Positions 1 through 5,474 of a DNA stretch of 6,939 nt are shown here, one piece after another (the stretch's first letter is position 1; every line of letters begins with the position of its first letter). Location: positions 1 through 6,939 of the forward strand of contig CABKMN010000125.1 of the NCBI GenBank assembly GCA_902373525.1, read 5' to 3'. The DNA is from an uncultured Bilophila sp. Lineage in GTDB: Bacteria > Desulfobacterota > Desulfovibrionia > Desulfovibrionales > Desulfovibrionaceae. The notes beneath the pieces are model-generated. The model was given only the letters and a program-made list of their open reading frames with translations. It did not search any database and was not told the DNA's origin. Made by a program: the position numbers and the translations under genes.

Positions 1-21
1 GGGTTTGGGGAAGGGGAGGGG
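1..21 (+). other. Canonical four-run G-quadruplex motif
   Basis: Four G-runs (GGG, GGGG, GGGG, GGGG) are separated by TTT, AA and A, which fits the G3+N1-7 pattern for an intramolecular quadruplex. The motif overlaps the left arm of the hairpin after ftsY and lies on the template strand for ftsY. The sequence pattern is direct; folding in the cell is inference, and the competing hairpin may win. Confidence 0.5.
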
Positions 22-59
22 AAGCCCTTCTTCAGAAGGGTTCCCCTCCCCTTCCCCAA
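5..59 (-). terminator. Long G/C-block hairpin downstream of ftsY
   Basis: A 19-bp perfect stem pairs 5-23 with 41-59. After a one-base bulge (G24) it continues as a 6-bp stem, 25-30 with 35-40, closed by a TTCA loop. The outer arms are blocks of four G separated by AA and A, facing the matching C blocks. It begins 29 bases past the ftsY stop, so it most likely ends ftsY transcription. Read in the ftsY direction it is followed by ACCC and not by a U-tract, so it is not a textbook intrinsic terminator. A related hairpin follows the MATE gene at the other end of the window. Seen directly: the pairing. Inferred: termination or 3'-end protection. Confidence 0.7.
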
Positions 60-88
60 TCTCATAACTCCCTTCCCTTCCTCTTTTT

Positions 89-1696
89 TTACTGCTCCAG
101 CAAGGCCTTGGCGAAGTCGTCGCCGTTGAAGGGGCGGAGGTCCTCCATCTTTTCGCCGAGGCCGACGTAGGTGATGGGGATGCCGTACTGCATGGATACG
201 GCGACGGCGACGCCGCCCTTGGCCGTACCGTCGAGCTTGGTAAGGATAAGTTCGTCGATCCCGGCGGCCTCCTTGAAGATTTTTGTCTGCTGGAGGGCGT
301 TCTGCCCGGTGGTCGCGTCGATGATCAGGATGCTGCGGTGCGGCGCGCCGGGATGCTTGCGGGCGATGATCTCACGGATTTTGTGCAGCTCGTCCATAAG
401 ATTGCTCTTGGTATGCAGACGCCCGGCGGTGTCGACGAAGACGACATCGTAGTGATCGCGGATGGCGATGTCCATGGCTTCCCAGGCCACGGCGGCGGGG
501 TCGGCGTCCTGTCCTTTGGAGTGGAAGCCCGAGCCGGTCCGTTCCGCCCAGATGCCGAGCTGTTCGACGGCGGCGGCGCGGAACGTGTCGGCGGCGGCGA
601 GCAGGACCTTCTTGCCCTGCATCCGGGCGCGATAGGCCAGCTTGGCGATGGTCGTGGTCTTGCCTACGCCGTTGACGCCGATGATCAGCACGACTTCGGG
701 CGGATTCACCGCGACCACGCGGCGCGGAATGCGGAAAATGGCTTCCAGTTCGGCGGCGAGCAGGGGACGGAGTTCTTCGGGCGTGGTGGCGGAAGCGGAG
801 CGCGCGCGGGCCTTGAGGCGTTTGCAGAGTTCCATGGCGGCCTCGACGCCCATATCCGCCATGATGAACAGTTCCTCCAGTTCGTCCCAGAAATCGTCGG
901 ACAGGTCGCCGTGGCTGGCGAACAGCGTGGAGAGCCCTTTGCCGAGCTGTTCGCGGGTGCGCTCCAGCCCCTGATGGAGCTTGAGGAAGATGCGGTTGCG
1001 TTCGTCCTCCTCGTCCTCAAGATCGAGGGCAAGCGCCAGACGGTACTGGAGTTCGGAGCGGAAATCCGCGACCTCTTCATATTCCATGCGCTCGGCCCAT
1101 GCGGCGAAGTCGGCCACGAAGGCCCGCGCCTCGTCCTCCGGGGCTCCGAGAGCCGTCAGCAGGAAGCGGATGCGATCCCAGAGTTCGTCACCCGTGCGTG
1201 CGTCCGGGCCGAGGTCCTCCAGAACGATGGACAGCCAGACGGACAGGCGGGGCTCGGCCTCACGGAGCGTGAGCAGCAGCGTATCGCGCCAGCCGGAAGG
1301 GGCGGCGGGGCTGGAGGCGGGAGCGGCGTTCTGAACAGGACGCTGTTCCCGTGCCGGGGCGGGAGCCTGTACGGGAACGGCTTCCGGAGCGGGGGCCGAA
1401 GCGGCGTCGGACACCGGCTCCGTTGTCGGTTCCGGTGCGGCTTCGAAGGGATCGGCTTCGGAACGCGCCTGTTCGGTAAGCTCGACGACGGCTTCCGGTT
1501 CCGGCGTGGGGGCGGGCTCGGGAGTGAGGGCTTCAGTTTTTTGAACCGGTGCTTCCGGTTTTTCTGCCGGAGCCGATTCGGCAGGGGACTCCGCCGGTTG
1601 CGAATCGGACGTTTGCGCCGGAGTCTGCGGCGTTTCCGGAGCCTCGGAAGTTTTGTTCGACGACCACAGCCGCTTGATGCTCGAGAAGAAACCCAT
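89..1696 (-). CDS. ftsY: Signal recognition particle receptor FtsY (SRP GTPase)
   Basis: This is the SRP receptor GTPase. It docks SRP-ribosome complexes at the inner membrane and hands nascent membrane proteins to SecYEG. The C-terminal NG domain (about residues 237-535) has all the SRP-GTPase motifs: P-loop GVNGVGKTTT (340-349), DTFRAAA (370-376), DTAGR (422-426), TKLDGTAKGG (486-495) and GLGEKMEDL (512-520). Ahead of it are a short basic amphipathic start (MGFFSSIKRLW), an Ala/Pro/Glu-rich linker (about 16-135), an unassigned probably helical segment (about 136-225, several Trp) and an acidic patch (225-233). At 535 residues it is longer than most FtsY because of this front. The ATG at 1696 is supported by AAGGA eight bases upstream and by the membrane-targeting-like N-terminus. 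It stands alone, without the ftsE/ftsX neighbours seen in enterics. Identity is very secure; the role of residues 136-225 is unknown. Confidence 0.98.
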   Translation of the reverse strand: MGFFSSIKRLWSSNKTSEAPETPQTPAQTSDSQPAESPAESAPAEKPEAPVQKTEALTPEPAPTPEPEAVVELTEQARSEADPFEAAPEPTTEPVSDAASAPAPEAVPVQAPAPAREQRPVQNAAPASSPAAPSGWRDTLLLTLREAEPRLSVWLSIVLEDLGPDARTGDELWDRIRFLLTALGAPEDEARAFVADFAAWAERMEYEEVADFRSELQYRLALALDLEDEEDERNRIFLKLHQGLERTREQLGKGLSTLFASHGDLSDDFWDELEELFIMADMGVEAAMELCKRLKARARSASATTPEELRPLLAAELEAIFRIPRRVVAVNPPEVVLIIGVNGVGKTTTIAKLAYRARMQGKKVLLAAADTFRAAAVEQLGIWAERTGSGFHSKGQDADPAAVAWEAMDIAIRDHYDVVFVDTAGRLHTKSNLMDELHKIREIIARKHPGAPHRSILIIDATTGQNALQQTKIFKEAAGIDELILTKLDGTAKGGVAVAVSMQYGIPITYVGLGEKMEDLRPFNGDDFAKALLEQ

Positions 1697-1704
1697 GCTG
1701 TCTA

Positions 1705-1709
1705 TCCTT
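1705..1709 (-). promoter_or_regulatory. Ribosome binding site of ftsY
   Basis: On the minus strand AAGGA lies eight bases before the ATG at 1696 and fixes that codon as the start. Confidence 0.7.
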
Positions 1710-1896
1710 ACATAAAGTCTGCGTGTGAAACGGAAATGTCGGGCACGCGTACGATCCGTTTTCTTGCGTACTTGCGCCGTCCCGTCAAGTCCCGGTTTTT
1801 GAGGCGCGTCGCCCGTTCCGCAGGCTGGAGGCGGGTATAGGGATTTGGTCTGAAAGGCTCGTTTGCTGAGACTCGGGGGTGGAGAGTTTAAATTTT

Positions 1897-1925
1897 TTTA
1901 CAAAATGGCTTGATTTTGATTTAGA
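1897..1925 (+). promoter_or_regulatory. Possible porin promoter with AT-rich upstream tract
   Basis: TTTACA (1897-1902) and TTTAGA (1920-1925) are 17 bases apart. The -35 box is reasonable (5 of 6) and the -10 box is weak (3 of 6). An A/T tract (1887-1900) just upstream and overlapping could act as an UP element, as expected for an abundant porin. A start near 1932 would leave a leader of about 75 bases. This is inference from spacing and composition only. Confidence 0.3.
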
Positions 1926-1944
1926 GGTATGAGAAAAGACACCT

Positions 1945-1967
1945 GAACACAGGATTGTCCTGTTTTC
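1945..1967 (+). promoter_or_regulatory. Inverted repeat in the porin leader
   Basis: Ten-base arms 1945-1954 and 1958-1967 pair with one mismatch (C1948/T1964) around a TTG loop; the inner six pairs, ACAGGA with TCCTGT, are perfect. It sits downstream of the candidate promoter and about 40 bases before the start codon. It could be a protein operator or an mRNA stem-loop controlling stability or small-RNA access. The repeat is seen; the function is not known. Confidence 0.4.
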
Positions 1968-2008
1968 TGATTAGGGAATTTCATTAAAGAAAGAAGGAAG
2001 GAATACAA

Positions 2009-3409
2009 ATGAAGCGCATCGTGACTCTGCTTCTTGCTGCCGGCCTCGTGCTCGGCGCGGCTGCTGGTTCTCAGGCTGCTGATATCAAGGCCAAGGGCAT
2101 TTGGCAGAACAACCTGTCTTGGGCCAACCATGCCGCTACCGCCGACCAGGACGCCGACTTCTTCCGCGCCTCCACCCGTCTGCGTACCCAGATCGACGTG
2201 ATCGCGTCCGAATCCCTGAAGGGCGTCGTGTTCTTCGAAATCGGCCATCAGAACTGGGGCGACAGCAAGTCTGGCGCTGCTCTGGGCAACGACGGCAAGG
2301 ACGTGAAGGTCCGTTACAGCTATGTTGACTGGGTTATCCCCCAGACCGACGCCAAAGTCCGTATGGGTCTCCAGCCCTTCGGTGTTCCGACCTTCGCCGT
2401 GCCGATGGCCGTGCTCGACACCGACGGTGCCGGTATCACCGTTTCCGGTCAGTTCACCGAAAACGTGGGTGCCGCCCTCTTCTGGCTGCGTCCTTACAAC
2501 AACTATAGCGATCGTCTGGACAACACGTACGGCGACAACAACCATGACGCCATGGACGTCGTGGGCTTGACCGTGCCGTTGACCTTCGATGGCGTGAAGG
2601 TCACTCCCTTCGCCATGTACAGCATCATTGGTAAGGATACCGAATTCGGTGCTGGTGCCAACAACACCAACGGTGTTGCCGCTGGCCTGTTGCCCGCTGG
2701 TGGCGCTGATCTCGTGGGTGGTGTGAATGATGACCATGGTAATGCTTGGTGGGGTGGCATCACCGGCGAACTGACCATGTTTGATCCCTTCCGCATCGCC
2801 GCCGACTTCGCGTATGGTAGTGTTGATATGGGTGAAGTTGGTAACTTTGATATGAAGCGTGCCGGTTGGTATGCCGCTCTGTCCGCCGAGTATAAGCTGG
2901 ACTACCTGACCCCCGCCCTGACCGGTTGGTATGCTTCCGGTGATGACGACAACGCGCTGGACGGCTCCGAACGTATGCCTATCATCGACACCGACGTGGC
3001 TCTGACCTCTTACGGCTTCGATGGCGGCACCTACAACCGTTCTTCCACCTTCAACGGCACCAGCCTTTCCGGTACTTGGGGTATCGTTGCCGAACTGAAG
3101 GACATTTCCTTCATGGAAGACCTGACCCATGTGTTCCGCGTCGGCTTCATTCAGGGTACCAACAACTCTGAAATGCTCAAGTCTGGTTTTGTCTCTGGCA
3201 TGACCAGCGTCGGCAACGACCTGTACCTGACCCATCACGACCGTATGTGGGAAGTCAACCTCGACACCCAGTACCAGATCTACAAGGACCTCACCCTCGC
3301 TTTCGAACTGGGTTACATCAACCTGGACTACGACGAAAACCTGTGGGGTACCGACGCCTACCACGAAAACAACTTCAAGGCTGCTATGAGCCTGAACTAC
3401 AAGTTCTAA
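2009..3409 (+). CDS. Outer-membrane porin, Desulfovibrio homotrimeric type
   Basis: This is a predicted beta-barrel porin for passive passage of small hydrophilic solutes across the outer membrane. It has a classic Sec signal peptide (MKR, a Leu/Ala-rich core at residues 4-19, then SQA with cleavage near residue 23 or 24). The mature part is rich in Gly, Asp, Asn, Tyr and Trp, with alternating strands such as VKVRYSYVDWVI (99-110) and WEVNLDTQYQIY (414-425). It ends in NYKF, the terminal aromatic residue used by the Bam assembly machinery. Length (466) and style match the homotrimeric porin of Desulfovibrio; that family call is from memory. The start is fixed by a strong AGGAAGGA (1995-2002) six bases upstream and by the signal peptide. 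Codons are those of a highly expressed gene (GGT, GAC, AAC, TTC, CTG). Gly/Asn-rich stretches (214-245, 336-352) are likely surface loops. It is flanked by its own leader and a strong terminator, so probably monocistronic. Which solutes it admits cannot be told. Confidence 0.9.
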   Translation: MKRIVTLLLAAGLVLGAAAGSQAADIKAKGIWQNNLSWANHAATADQDADFFRASTRLRTQIDVIASESLKGVVFFEIGHQNWGDSKSGAALGNDGKDVKVRYSYVDWVIPQTDAKVRMGLQPFGVPTFAVPMAVLDTDGAGITVSGQFTENVGAALFWLRPYNNYSDRLDNTYGDNNHDAMDVVGLTVPLTFDGVKVTPFAMYSIIGKDTEFGAGANNTNGVAAGLLPAGGADLVGGVNDDHGNAWWGGITGELTMFDPFRIAADFAYGSVDMGEVGNFDMKRAGWYAALSAEYKLDYLTPALTGWYASGDDDNALDGSERMPIIDTDVALTSYGFDGGTYNRSSTFNGTSLSGTWGIVAELKDISFMEDLTHVFRVGFIQGTNNSEMLKSGFVSGMTSVGNDLYLTHHDRMWEVNLDTQYQIYKDLTLAFELGYINLDYDENLWGTDAYHENNFKAAMSLNYKF

Positions 3410-3430
3410 TTGTAAGTTGAGATTCGTTTG

Positions 3431-3470
3431 AGAGAGGGAGAGGGCTTCGGCCTTCTCCCTCTCTTTTTTT
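3431..3470 (+). terminator. Intrinsic terminator of the porin gene
   Basis: Fifteen-base arms 3431-3445 and 3450-3464 pair fully, with one G-U wobble. They are closed by a C(TTCG)G tetraloop, the exceptionally stable cUUCGg type, and run into seven T (3464-3470). It starts 21 bases after the porin stop. This is a textbook Rho-independent terminator and would insulate the transporter gene downstream. Confidence 0.95.
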
Positions 3471-3617
3471 GATTTTGTTCTTTTTTTCTCATTTTTGGGC
3501 GGATAAACGGCCCGCCTTGGATGGAAAAAAGATTTCTCACCAAAAAAAGAAAACGAAAAAAGCATATTGTCTTCTAAAAAGCGTTGCCTCCTGTTAGCGG
3601 AAAAGCACCTTCCCCCC

Positions 3618-3647
3618 TTGACTCGACAATCACGCAGGGATTAGAGT
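3618..3647 (+). promoter_or_regulatory. Candidate sigma-70 promoter for the cstA-like gene
   Basis: TTGACT (3618-3623, 5 of 6 to consensus) and TAGAGT (3642-3647, 4 of 6) are 18 bases apart. Transcription would start near 3654, giving a leader of about 69 bases that begins just before the two hairpins described next. Prediction from sequence match only. Confidence 0.55.
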
Positions 3648-3658
3648 TCGCGCAAAAG

Positions 3659-3710
3659 AGGAACAACCCTTTGCCGTAAGAAGGCTTGTTCCTGAGAGAA
3701 ACTCTTTCAG
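3659..3710 (+). promoter_or_regulatory. Tandem leader hairpins abutting the cstA-like ribosome site
   Basis: Hairpin 1: an 8-bp stem (3659-3666 with 3686-3693), a one-by-one mismatch, then four more pairs (3668-3671 with 3681-3684). Hairpin 2: 3692-3699 with 3703-3710, eight pairs including one G-U, loop AAC. The two share bases 3692-3693, so they compete at that point. Hairpin 2 ends directly on the G-rich ribosome site (3709-3716), six bases before the ATG. AGGA at the foot of hairpin 1 and the GGGGGGA ribosome site are GGA elements of the kind CsrA binds; in E. coli CsrA is known to repress cstA translation. Control by CsrA here is inference. Confidence 0.45.
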
Positions 3711-3722
3711 GGGGGATTTGAT

Positions 3723-5156
3723 ATGCCTTCATGGATGTATTTTGTGCTGGCGCTTGCCGGTCTGTTCGGTGGGTACTTCGTGTACGGGGCTTTTGTGGAA
3801 AAGGTGTTCGGCCCTGATCCCAATCGGCCTACGCCCGCCTGCAAGATGCCCGACGGTGTGGACTATGTGGAGATGAGTCCCGCCAAGGTCTTTCTGATTC
3901 AGTTGCTGAACATTGCCGGTCTCGGCCCCGTGTTCGGTCCGATTCTGGGCGCTCTGTACGGTCCCATCGCCCTGCTGTGGGTGGTTATCGGCTGCGTGTT
4001 CGCCGGAGCCGTGCATGACTACTTCTCCGGGATGCTGTCCGTCCGGTACAGCGGCAAGTCCGTGCCCGACATCGTCGGATACAACCTCGGCGACGCCATC
4101 AAGAAGCTGATGCGCGTGTTCGCCGTGGTTCTGCTTGTTCTCGTGGGCGTGGTCTTCGTCGCCGGTCCCGCCGGTCTGATGGCTCACCTGACCGGTATGA
4201 ACAGCATGATTTTTGTGGCGATCATCTTCGCGTACTATTTCCTCGCCACCATTCTGCCCGTGGACAAGATCATCGGCCGTATTTATCCGTTCTTCGCCGT
4301 CCTGCTGGTGTTCATGGCCGTGGGGCTGCTGAGCGCCCTCATCTTCAAGGGCTATACCTTCTACAACAACATCGAATGGACGACGCAGAGCCCCGCCGGT
4401 CTGCCCGCGTGGCCGCTGGTGTTCATCACCATCGCCTGCGGTGCCTGTTCCGGCTTCCACGCTACGCAGTCGCCTCTGATGGCCCGTTGCATCAACAATG
4501 AAAAGCATGGCCGCAAGGTTTTCTACGGCGCGATGATCGCCGAAGGCGTCATCGGCCTGATCTGGGTGACGCTCGGCATGTCCTTCTACCCCGATACCGC
4601 CGCTCTCGCCGCCGCTCTCGGTCCCAAGGGCAACGCCGCGCTGGTCGTGAACAATATTTCCGTGGAACTGCTCGGCGCGTTCGGCGGCGCCCTTGCCGTC
4701 CTCGGCGTCGTGGTGCTGCCCGTGACCTCCGGCGATACGGCGTTCCGCGCCGCTCGTCTGACCATCGCCGACGCCCTCGGCTTTGACCAGCGTCCGCACA
4801 AGAACCGTCTGATGCTCGCCATCCCGCTGTTCGTCGTGGGCGTCGCGCTGAACTTCATTCCCTTCGGGATGCTGTGGCGCTACTTCGGGTTTGCGAACCA
4901 GGCCCTCGCCGCCATCGTGCTGTGGTCCGCCGCCGCGTACCTTCTGCACCGCGGCAAGTTCCACTGGATCGCTTCCGTGCCCGCCATGTTCATGACCGCC
5001 GTGAGCGCCGTGTACATCTGCTACGAAAAGAGCATGGGCTTCGGCATGTCCTATGAAATGTCGAACATCGTGGGCATCGGCATCACCATCATCTGCTTCA
5101 TCCTGCTGGTGACCGTGGGCCGCAAGATTCAGCCTTCCGACGATATGAACGCCTAA
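3723..5156 (+). CDS. cstA: CstA-family carbon starvation transporter, short form
   Basis: This is a multi-pass inner-membrane permease of the CstA family. E. coli relatives (CstA, BtsT) import pyruvate, and CstA has also been linked to peptide uptake. I count about 13 hydrophobic segments. Family-like motifs are GPVFGPILGALYGP (68-81), HDYFSGMLSVRY (98-109), SGFHATQSPLMARC (243-256), SGDTAFRAARLTIAD (336-350) and FGFANQALAAIVLW (388-401). At 477 residues it is far shorter than the roughly 700-residue E. coli proteins and appears to lack their C-terminal extension, but it is intact and matches a compact form I recall from Desulfovibrio-like genomes. The ATG at 3723 follows AGGGGGGA by six bases. 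It has its own promoter and terminator and no partner gene, and no BtsS/BtsR-type sensor genes lie beside it. Pyruvate is a plausible substrate in this lineage but is not shown by the sequence. Confidence 0.9.
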   Translation: MPSWMYFVLALAGLFGGYFVYGAFVEKVFGPDPNRPTPACKMPDGVDYVEMSPAKVFLIQLLNIAGLGPVFGPILGALYGPIALLWVVIGCVFAGAVHDYFSGMLSVRYSGKSVPDIVGYNLGDAIKKLMRVFAVVLLVLVGVVFVAGPAGLMAHLTGMNSMIFVAIIFAYYFLATILPVDKIIGRIYPFFAVLLVFMAVGLLSALIFKGYTFYNNIEWTTQSPAGLPAWPLVFITIACGACSGFHATQSPLMARCINNEKHGRKVFYGAMIAEGVIGLIWVTLGMSFYPDTAALAAALGPKGNAALVVNNISVELLGAFGGALAVLGVVVLPVTSGDTAFRAARLTIADALGFDQRPHKNRLMLAIPLFVVGVALNFIPFGMLWRYFGFANQALAAIVLWSAAAYLLHRGKFHWIASVPAMFMTAVSAVYICYEKSMGFGMSYEMSNIVGIGITIICFILLVTVGRKIQPSDDMNA

Positions 5157-5197
5157 ACGTTGACGAAACGGGCGTTCCCTCGTGGACGCCTCCCTTT

Positions 5198-5237
5198 CCG
5201 GCAGATCGGGTACGCCCCGGTCTGCCGGTTTGTTTTT
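5198..5237 (+). terminator. Intrinsic terminator of the cstA-like gene
   Basis: Thirteen-base arms 5198-5210 and 5216-5228 pair, with one U-G wobble, around a TACGC loop, followed by TTTGTTTTT (5229-5237). A smaller hairpin (5171-5178 with 5184-5190, one bulge) lies between the stop codon and this terminator and has no T-tract; it may protect the 3' end. Together they argue that the MATE gene is not in an operon with this transporter. Confidence 0.9.
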
Positions 5238-5365
5238 GGTCAAGCGGATGGTTCCCGTTTCCCCGGCCCGGCAGGCGTTCCGGCCCGTCGCCCGTCCGCC
5301 TTTGGAGGACGCGGGGTGCCGGAGCGGAGGTTCCCTTGGATCGCTTCCGGGGCGTTTTCAGAGCA

Positions 5366-5393
5366 TTGCCTTTTTATTTGTTCCGGTTATAGT
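5366..5393 (+). promoter_or_regulatory. Candidate sigma-70 promoter for the MATE gene
   Basis: TTGCCT (5366-5371, 4 of 6) and TATAGT (5388-5393, 5 of 6) are 16 bases apart. Transcription would start near 5400, giving a 75-base leader that begins at the palindrome. This is the best -10 match among the intergenic regions. Confidence 0.6.
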
Positions 5394-5406
5394 CTGCCGT
5401 CCTTCT

Positions 5407-5422
5407 CGGAAACATGTTTCCG
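5407..5422. promoter_or_regulatory. Perfect 16-bp palindrome, likely operator of the MATE gene
   Basis: CGGAAACATGTTTCCG is a perfect inverted repeat centred at 5414/5415, about 14 bases downstream of the -10 box. Pairing extends outward to 5401 and 5428 with two T-G positions. A dyad at +7 to +22 of a drug-efflux gene is a typical seat for a TetR- or MarR-family repressor. It could also be the stem of an mRNA hairpin with a CATG loop. No regulator gene is in the window. Confidence 0.55.
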
Positions 5423-5425
5423 GGA

Positions 5426-5456
5426 GGGGGAGGTTGTTCCTCTCTCGTTCTTTTTT
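5426..5456 (+). promoter_or_regulatory. Terminator-like hairpin in the MATE leader, possible attenuator
   Basis: GGGGGAGG (5426-5433) pairs with CCTCTCTC (5439-5446), including two G-U pairs, around a TTGTT loop; GTTC and six T (5451-5456) follow. The structure sits inside the leader, 18 bases before the start codon, and overlaps the extended palindrome by three bases. CCTCT (5439-5443) can instead pair with AGAGG (5464-5468) of the ribosome site. This suggests an attenuator or a translational switch. The stem is weak and the T-tract is offset by four bases, so it may be fortuitous. Confidence 0.35.
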
Positions 5457-5474
5457 CCTTTGCAGAGGTGTTTC

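Larger units (their letters stand above)
1697..2008. other. Divergent intergenic region between ftsY and porin
   Basis: This 312-base region must hold promoters in both directions. The half next to ftsY (about 1710-1885) is GC-rich. It has an isolated TTGACG on the minus strand (1788-1783) with no convincing -10 at the right distance, so I cannot place the ftsY promoter. It also has a direct repeat GCGTAC at 1747-1752 and 1766-1771. The half next to the porin (1886-2008) is AT-rich and holds the porin leader signals listed separately. I see no gene here. Confidence 0.6.
3410..3722. other. Intergenic region between porin and cstA-like gene
   Basis: This 313-base region holds the porin terminator, then an A/T-rich stretch without a gene (3471-3600), then the promoter and structured leader of the next gene. 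The only structure noticed in 3471-3600 is a weak 5-6 bp GGCGG/CCGCC inverted repeat just before 3525. I saw no CRP-like TGTGA-N6-TCACA site, although cstA in E. coli is CRP-dependent. Confidence 0.6.
5157..5474. other. Intergenic region between cstA-like gene and MATE gene
   Basis: This 318-base region stays open in the MATE reading frame from a TTG at 5160. It contains a terminator, a promoter, a palindrome and a ribosome site, so I read it as non-coding. The stretch 5238-5360 is GC-rich and shows only minor features: a CGGCCCG direct repeat and a small imperfect hairpin at 5294-5310. Confidence 0.7.

Noticed and set aside
338..1840. 500-codon plus-strand frame opposite ftsY
   Set aside because: It is the codon-aligned shadow of an unmistakable FtsY; the translation is Gly/Arg/Phe-rich low complexity.
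1906..1921. Sigma-54 type promoter (TGGC...TTGA) before the porin
   Set aside because: The bases ten positions after the GG are AT instead of the required GC, so the -24/-12 signature fails.
1898..3565. 555-codon open frame antisense to the porin
   Set aside because: It is codon-aligned with the porin and open only because the porin lacks TTA, CTA and TCA codons. Its product is His/Val/Gly-rich without a recognisable fold, and it crosses the porin terminator and leader.
3471..3600. CRP-like site or small gene upstream of the cstA-like gene
   Set aside because: No TGTGA-N6-TCACA dyad and no reading frame with a ribosome site were found in this A/T-rich stretch.
3729..5243. 504-codon frame antisense to the cstA-like gene
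   Set aside because: Codon-aligned shadow with a His/Gly/Glu-rich translation; the sense strand gives a clear membrane transporter.
5160..5474. N-terminal extension of the MATE protein from a TTG start
   Set aside because: The stretch contains the cstA terminator, a promoter and a palindrome. The ATG at 5475 has a ribosome site and gives a protein of normal NorM length with Asp36 in register.
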